Positions 14,473 through 18,781 of a DNA stretch of 18,781 bases are shown piece by piece. Within the stretch, counting starts at the first letter, position 1. The number at the start of each line of letters is the position of its first letter. Below the pieces are notes generated by a model that made no database searches, was not told the DNA's origin, and saw nothing but the letters and a program-made list of their open reading frames with translations. The translations under genes were made by a program, and so were the position numbers. Origin of the DNA: CAYSPU01 sp964432995 (lineage in GTDB: Bacteria; Verrucomicrobiota; Verrucomicrobiia; Limisphaerales; JAHDYP01); assembly GCA_964432995.1 (NCBI GenBank), contig CAYSPU010000103.1, positions 1 to 18,781 on the forward strand. Direction: 5' to 3'.

Positions 14473-15760
14473 CGTGCGCGTCATTGACGTCCACGGCCTG
14501 GCCCGGGTGGAAGGGGAAGGCACGCTTCACCTCCAGCTCGAGGGCGACCGCGTGGTGCAAGCGCAGTTCGGGATCTTCGAGCCGCCTCGGTTCTTCGAGG
14601 CCTTCCTCCGGGGTCGGGCGTATTCGGAGGTGCCGGACATCACCGCGCGGATTTGCGGCATCTGCCCGGTGGCCTATCAGATGAGCGCCTGCCACGCGTT
14701 GGAGACGGCTTTCGGCATCACCGTCGGCGGCCAACTGCGCGCCTTGCGCCGGCTGCTGTACTGCGGGGAATGGATCGAGTCCCACGTGCTCCACATGTTC
14801 TTGCTGCACCTGCCGGACTTCCTGGGATACGAATCGGCCCTCAGCATGGCGGCGGACCACCGGGAACTGGTTGTCGGCGCCCTCCAGCTCAAGAAGGCCG
14901 GCAACGAAGTGGTCCGCGTCCTCGGCGGCCGCGAAGTGCATCCGGTGAATGTGCGGGTCGGGGGCTTCCACCGCGTGCCCAGCCGGGGCGAGTTGGAAGG
15001 GGTGGCCGAGGTGCTGCAAGCATCCCGGCCTTTTGCGGTTCAGGCGGTGAAGTTCCTGGCAACGCTGGACTACCCGGACTTGGAGATGGACTACGACTGG
15101 GTCGCGCTCCGGCATCCGGGCGAGGTCGCGTTCAACGAGGGCCATCTGGTGAGCCGGCGGGGACGGGTTGTCCCCATCGACCAGTTCTCGGAGCATTTCG
15201 AGGAGTTCCACGAGCGGCATTCCACCGCCCTGCGGGGCCGGTTCAAGGGTGGCGGCGGCAGCTACCTGGTCGGCCCGCTGGCCCGCCTCAACATCAACTG
15301 GGACCTCTACCCACAGAACCTCAGAGACCTGGGCGAGGCCATCGGGTTTTCCGTTCCGTGTCGCAACCAGTTCAAGAGCCTGCTCGCGCGCGGCATGGAG
15401 ACTCTCTTTGCCCTCGATCACGCCGTGGAGATCATCCGGCAGTACGAACGCCCGGACGCACCGGCCGTGGAGTGCCGCCCGCGGGCCGGGGTGGGGCACG
15501 GCTGCACCGAGGCGCCGCGCGGGATTCTCTACCATCGTTATGAGGTCGGCGTCGATGGTCTCGTGCGCTCGGCCGTCATCGTGCCGCCCACGGCTCAGAA
15601 CCAACTGCAGATCGAAGCCGACCTCACCGCCTACGTCCCCAAGGTGCTGCACTTGCCGCAGGAGGAAATGACGCGGCGCTGCGAGCACTTGATTCGGAAC
15701 TACGATCCGTGTATTTCCTGCGCCACGCATTTCCTCCGGCTGACCGTCGAACGCAAGTAG
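14450..15760 (+). CDS. hydA: Group 3b [NiFe] hydrogenase large (alpha) catalytic subunit
   Basis: The 436-residue catalytic subunit oxidises H2 or reduces protons, coupled to NADP(H). ATG 14450 lies inside hydD. The N-terminus reads VIDVHGLARVEGEGTLHLQL. The four NiFe ligands are intact: Cys69 and Cys72 in ARICGICPVAYQMSA, and Cys421 and Cys424 in DPCISCATHF. The CATHF form and the length are typical of group 3b. Nine residues follow His427, the position at which a maturation endopeptidase usually cuts, so a processed C-terminus is expected. No hyp maturation or protease gene lies in the window. The enzyme is cytoplasmic. The next gene starts 15 nt downstream, so transcription may continue. 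Confidence 0.97.
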   Translation: MSKAPKSDVRVIDVHGLARVEGEGTLHLQLEGDRVVQAQFGIFEPPRFFEAFLRGRAYSEVPDITARICGICPVAYQMSACHALETAFGITVGGQLRALRRLLYCGEWIESHVLHMFLLHLPDFLGYESALSMAADHRELVVGALQLKKAGNEVVRVLGGREVHPVNVRVGGFHRVPSRGELEGVAEVLQASRPFAVQAVKFLATLDYPDLEMDYDWVALRHPGEVAFNEGHLVSRRGRVVPIDQFSEHFEEFHERHSTALRGRFKGGGGSYLVGPLARLNINWDLYPQNLRDLGEAIGFSVPCRNQFKSLLARGMETLFALDHAVEIIRQYERPDAPAVECRPRAGVGHGCTEAPRGILYHRYEVGVDGLVRSAVIVPPTAQNQLQIEADLTAYVPKVLHLPQEEMTRRCEHLIRNYDPCISCATHFLRLTVERK

Positions 15761-15775
15761 CGCCGCCGATCCCGA

Positions 15776-16969
15776 ATGAAGCCCGCCGCCTCTCTTCGGC
15801 CGATGTCGACCCCACTTCGCTCCATTGCCATTGCCGGGGCTTGGGGTTACATCGGCCGCAAGATCCTGGACGCGGCGTTGAAGCGCGGGCTGCGCGTCTG
15901 GGTCTATGACCCGGGGCCGATCCCGGCCGACCTCGATCCCCGGGCCGTGACGCGCCTTCTTGATGAGTCATCGTTCTACGATCTGGACGTGGACCTGTTC
16001 CATCTGGCGCTTCACCCGGAGGCCAGGGACACGGCGCAGCGTCGCCTCCTGCAGCGCGGCGCATCCGAAACCCTGTTCGTCTTGAACGAGAAGCCCATCG
16101 TTCCGCCGGCAAGGCCCCAGGACGCCCCGCCTCTCCTGGAGGCCGTGGAGCGGAGTCGGGTGGTGATGCTCTATGACTTTCCGGAGCTGTTCGATCCGCT
16201 GACACACCGAATCACCGAATACCTCCGCCGCTTCCACCGGATTGAGATTTCCTCCATGGTCGTGGAGCGCTCGAAAGACCGGGAAGACCCGGCGATTCCG
16301 CGGAACTACAAGCGGATGGTGCCGATCCAGTATCAGGAGACGGTGCATTGTCTGGCCTACGTGCTCCACGTGTTGGCGGCGCTCCGGGGGAGCTTCGAGG
16401 CGGCCCTGGCCGAAGGCGTGTCCGTCAGCGCGAACTCGGAGCCGTACTGCCCGCCGAATCCGGGAGCTTATCCGCACGTGGTGGATGGGCGTTGCGATTT
16501 CCGGCTGTCGCTGGGGCGGCTCAGCGTGGAGGGCATCACGAACTTCAAGCGGGGCGCGCCCTGGGCCAAGCGGCGCCTGCTGCGCGGGCAGGGTGACGGC
16601 CAGCCATTGGTCATCGAGGCCGACTACCTTGAGGGAAAGAAGCGCCTCCGGATCAATGGTGAGGACGAGGGCTGGGACCCGGCGGCAAGTTCCTACGAAG
16701 CGATCCTGTCCACGCTGGCACAGTGGCGCGCCACTGTTCCCGCCGCGACCCTGATGCGCGGCGTGTTTCCCAACCCCCGTCTGGCGTGGCTCGCCTTTCA
16801 ACTGAGCGGGGTGCTCTGGCGAAGCTGCCACGAGCGAAGGCGGATCGACATTGCCAATCTGGCGGCGCTGAACGGATTCGACAGTGGTTTCCAGGCGGCG
16901 CGCGAGAGTTCCCTGCTGCCGCACAGCATGCTGGGCGGGAATGAAGGCCAGGGCGCTCATGGAAACTGA
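15776..16969 (+). CDS. Gfo/Idh/MocA-family oxidoreductase
   Basis: This is an NAD(P)-dependent oxidoreductase of 397 residues. The Rossmann domain starts SIAIAGAWGYIGRKILDAAL, giving the GxxGxxG nucleotide site, and the family's EKP motif appears as LNEKPIVPP (Glu105). A conserved-looking YQETVHCLAYVL lies where the catalytic-site His of the family is expected. Start choice is uncertain: ATG 15776 and ATG 15803 (MSTPLRSIAIAG) both lack a ribosome binding site, and the shorter form has a more usual N-terminus. It begins 15 nt after hydA and overlaps the kinase gene by 11 nt. By context it may oxidise or epimerise a uronic acid or its derivative, but the substrate is not shown by sequence. The family call is firm. 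Confidence 0.82.
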   Translation: MKPAASLRPMSTPLRSIAIAGAWGYIGRKILDAALKRGLRVWVYDPGPIPADLDPRAVTRLLDESSFYDLDVDLFHLALHPEARDTAQRRLLQRGASETLFVLNEKPIVPPARPQDAPPLLEAVERSRVVMLYDFPELFDPLTHRITEYLRRFHRIEISSMVVERSKDREDPAIPRNYKRMVPIQYQETVHCLAYVLHVLAALRGSFEAALAEGVSVSANSEPYCPPNPGAYPHVVDGRCDFRLSLGRLSVEGITNFKRGAPWAKRRLLRGQGDGQPLVIEADYLEGKKRLRINGEDEGWDPAASSYEAILSTLAQWRATVPAATLMRGVFPNPRLAWLAFQLSGVLWRSCHERRRIDIANLAALNGFDSGFQAARESSLLPHSMLGGNEGQGAHGN

Positions 16970-18221
16970 GATCGTCAAACAACGCCTGATCCGCGAACTG
17001 ACGGGCCGATACCGCGTCGAGCCCCGGCTTGTTCGGATGGTGTGCGCCCCTTACCGGATCTGCCCGCTGGGGGCCCACATCGACCATCAGTTGGGCCCGG
17101 TGACGGCGATGGCGATCGACCGAGGGGTGCTCCTGGCCTACGCACCGGCGGCGATTCGCGAGGTGCGATTGAGCAGTCTGGATTTCCCCGGCGAAGTCCG
17201 GTTCGACCCGGCGGTTGCGGGCGCGCCCCAGGCGAGAGATTGGGGCAATTACGCCCGGGGTGCGGGTCAGGCGCTCACCCGGGGGGGATACAGCCTTCAC
17301 CGCGGGCTGGTCGGCGTGGTGACGGGCCCGTGGAGTGAGGGCGGCTTGGGTTCGTCCGCCGCCGTAGGGGTTGCCTATTTGCTGGCGTTGGAGGATGTCA
17401 ACCAGCTCTCCGTGGCGGTCGAGCAGAACATCCTCTTGGATCAGGCCATCGAGCGCGGATACCTCGGACTGCAGAACGGGATTCTCGATCAATCGGGCGT
17501 TCTGCTTTCCCGGAAGGACCATCTGACGCTCATCGATTGCGCGACCACCGGCCACCAACTGATTCGAGCGGCTCCCTCGGCACCCCCTTGGTGCGTCGTG
17601 TTGGCGTTCTCGGGCCTCAAGCAGGCGCTGGTCGGGACCGACTACAACCGCCGGGTGGCCGAGTGCCGGGAGGCAGCCAGGATTCTCCTCGACGCGACGG
17701 GGCGAACGGAGGAAGCGCCATGGTTGGGCCGCGTCGATCCCTCGGAGTACCGGGAGCACCAGGGCCGCCTGACCGAACCTCTTCGTCGTCGGGCGGCGCA
17801 CTTCTTCTCCGAGGTCGAGCGCGTGCACTGCGGCGCGGAGGCCTGGAGGCAAGGGAACCTCAGGGAATTTGGCCGGCTCATGACGGCCTCCGGCGAAAGT
17901 TCCATCTGCAACTACGAGTGCGGCTGCCCGCCGCTGGTGGACCTCCACCGGATTCTGATTCAGGTCGAGGGCATGTATGGGGCCCGCTTCAGCGGCGCCG
18001 GGTTCCGGGGTTGCTGCATCGGTCTGGTGGATCGAACCCGCGCGGCGGAAGCGGCAGAGGCGATTCAACGAGCGTATGCCGAACGCCAACCCCACTTGGC
18101 CCCGGAGGCCTTCGTGGCCGTCTGCCACTCGGACGACGGCGCTCGGTTCCTGGGTGCAGCCAGCGCCGCATCCGCGTCGGAACATCCCCGCCACGACACC
18201 AACTTGACTCGGCACGACTGA
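16959..18221 (+). CDS. GHMP kinase, galacturonokinase-like (sugar-1-kinase)
   Basis: This 420-residue kinase has the three GHMP motifs: RICPLGAHIDHQLGPVTA (Gly38-Asp42 region), EGGLGSSAAVGVAYLLALE (129-135 phosphate loop) and GARFSGAGFRGCC (341-353). Galactokinase would have GEHTDYN at the first site. The GAHIDHQ form, with YLGLQNGILDQSGVLLS, LAFSGLKQAL and SSICNYECG, closely matches my recollection of plant D-galacturonokinase (Arabidopsis GalAK), which makes galacturonate-1-phosphate with ATP. A generic galactokinase label is what automatic tools may give. ATG 16959 (AGGG 5 nt upstream) is preferred over ATG 16941. It overlaps the gene before and, as TGATG, the transporter gene after, so the three form one unit. 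Substrate is inferred from resemblance and from the ExuT-like neighbour. Confidence 0.85.
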   Translation: METEIVKQRLIRELTGRYRVEPRLVRMVCAPYRICPLGAHIDHQLGPVTAMAIDRGVLLAYAPAAIREVRLSSLDFPGEVRFDPAVAGAPQARDWGNYARGAGQALTRGGYSLHRGLVGVVTGPWSEGGLGSSAAVGVAYLLALEDVNQLSVAVEQNILLDQAIERGYLGLQNGILDQSGVLLSRKDHLTLIDCATTGHQLIRAAPSAPPWCVVLAFSGLKQALVGTDYNRRVAECREAARILLDATGRTEEAPWLGRVDPSEYREHQGRLTEPLRRRAAHFFSEVERVHCGAEAWRQGNLREFGRLMTASGESSICNYECGCPPLVDLHRILIQVEGMYGARFSGAGFRGCCIGLVDRTRAAEAAEAIQRAYAERQPHLAPEAFVAVCHSDDGARFLGAASAASASEHPRHDTNLTRHD

Positions 18222-18781
18222 TGTCCGGCAAATCGGAATCCGAAGTTCGCGACGCGTCCGGCCGGGGGCATTTTCGCTGGGTTATCTGCGGACTGTTGCT
18301 GCTGGCGGCGATCATCAACTACGTCGATCGCCAGGTCATCGGCATCCTCAAACCCACCCTGGTCGACACGTTCGGGTGGTCGGACGAGCGCATTTACTCG
18401 TCGATCATCTTCTGTTTTCAACTGGCCTATGCCATTGGCTTCCTCTTCGCCGGCCGGGTGATGGACGCGATCGGGGTCCGGCGCGGGTTTGCCATTTCGN
18501 NNNNNNNNNCCTGGGTCTGGGCGAATCGGGCGCGTTTCCGGCCTCGATCAAGACCGTGGCGGAGTGGTTTCCGAAGAAGGAGCGCGCCCTGGCCACTGGG
18601 ATTTTCAACGCGGGGACGAACGTCGGCGCGCTGGTGACGCCTTTGGTGGTGCCGTGGGTCGCGCTGCGATGGGGCTGGCAATGGGCGTTCATTCTCACCG
18701 GCATGTTGGGCTTCCTCTGGGTCGGGTGCTGGTGGTCGATCTACCGACCACCGGAAGAGCATCCCCGAGTGAACGCGGCGG
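18221..18781 (+). CDS. MFS transporter, ExuT/hexuronate (ACS) type, 3' end outside window and interrupted by a gap
   Basis: ATG 18221 overlaps the kinase stop by one base. The first 93 codons give a short hydrophilic start, helix 1 with LLLLAAIINYVDRQVIGILK and helix 2 with SIIFCFQLAYAIGFLFAG, then GRVMDAIGVRRGFAIS. After the N run the protein resumes in another frame at 18511 with LGLGESGAFPASIKTVAEWF, PKKERALATGIFNAGTNVGA and WGWQWAFILTGMLGFLW. These are hallmarks of the anion:cation symporter family that imports glucuronate and galacturonate. The substrate is inferred from family resemblance and the kinase gene beside it. The piece between helix 2 and LGLGES is missing, so the true sequence cannot be read across it. 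Confidence 0.88.
18500..18509. other. Assembly gap (10 N)
   Basis: Ten N separate two parts of the MFS gene that are in different reading frames. From my memory of the family about 25-30 residues belong between FAIS and LGLGES, so the gap is a placeholder and not the true length. Confidence 0.95.

Noticed and set aside
16653..18215. 520-codon minus-strand ORF opposite the oxidoreductase and kinase genes
   Set aside because: It is antisense to two clearly coding genes and has no recognisable motifs.
1..18781. CRISPR array, tRNA or rRNA genes, phage or toxin-antitoxin genes
   Set aside because: I saw no regularly spaced repeats, no cloverleaf or rRNA-like stretches and no such protein families on either strand.

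Overview
This is a GC-rich window from a bacterium, most likely a member of the PVC group and probably Verrucomicrobiota. The assignment rests on gene families common there (URO-D-like proteins, SSS symporters, Tat-exported sugar isomerases, SGNH hydrolases, GH36) and on dispersed GCCGGC-type and GCCGCGAA-type palindromic repeats. It is an inference, since there is no rRNA or other marker. The assembly is a draft: there is a run of 10 N at 18500-18509, and hydB carries an apparent one-base deletion.

Layout. (1) 1-610: the 3' end of a citrate lyase ligase gene (citC) followed by a strong intrinsic terminator. (2) 695-5821, minus strand: a small unrecognised 68-aa gene, an SSS sodium:solute symporter, a URO-D-like protein and an exported SGNH hydrolase, with short repeats between them. 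(3) 6043-7203, plus strand: a secreted alpha/beta hydrolase. (4) 7263-10607, minus strand: an exported GH36 alpha-galactosidase, a short coupled ORF that may be a gene remnant, and a Tat-signal sugar isomerase/epimerase. (5) 10608-11637: about 1 kb of repeat-rich intergenic DNA holding three structured elements, a near-perfect operator-like palindrome and the N-terminal stub of an ADOP/MacB-type ABC permease. (6) 11638-15760, plus strand: a complete group 3b [NiFe] hydrogenase structural operon, hydB-hydG-hydD-hydA. (7) 15776-18781, plus strand: a Gfo/Idh/MocA oxidoreductase, a GHMP kinase that closely resembles plant galacturonokinase rather than galactokinase, and the start of an ExuT-type MFS transporter.

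How the genes fit together. Regions 2-4 look like polysaccharide and oligosaccharide use: exported esterase and glycosidase activity, a symporter and sugar-converting enzymes. Regions 6 and 7 are co-directional with gaps of at most 15 nt or with overlaps, so an NADP(H)-linked hydrogenase appears to be co-transcribed with a uronic-acid uptake and C1-phosphorylation module. That linkage and the bacterial galacturonokinase-like kinase are the most interesting points. The leader of this transcription unit seems to be built from the remains of an ABC permease gene, with an operator-like palindrome still in place upstream.
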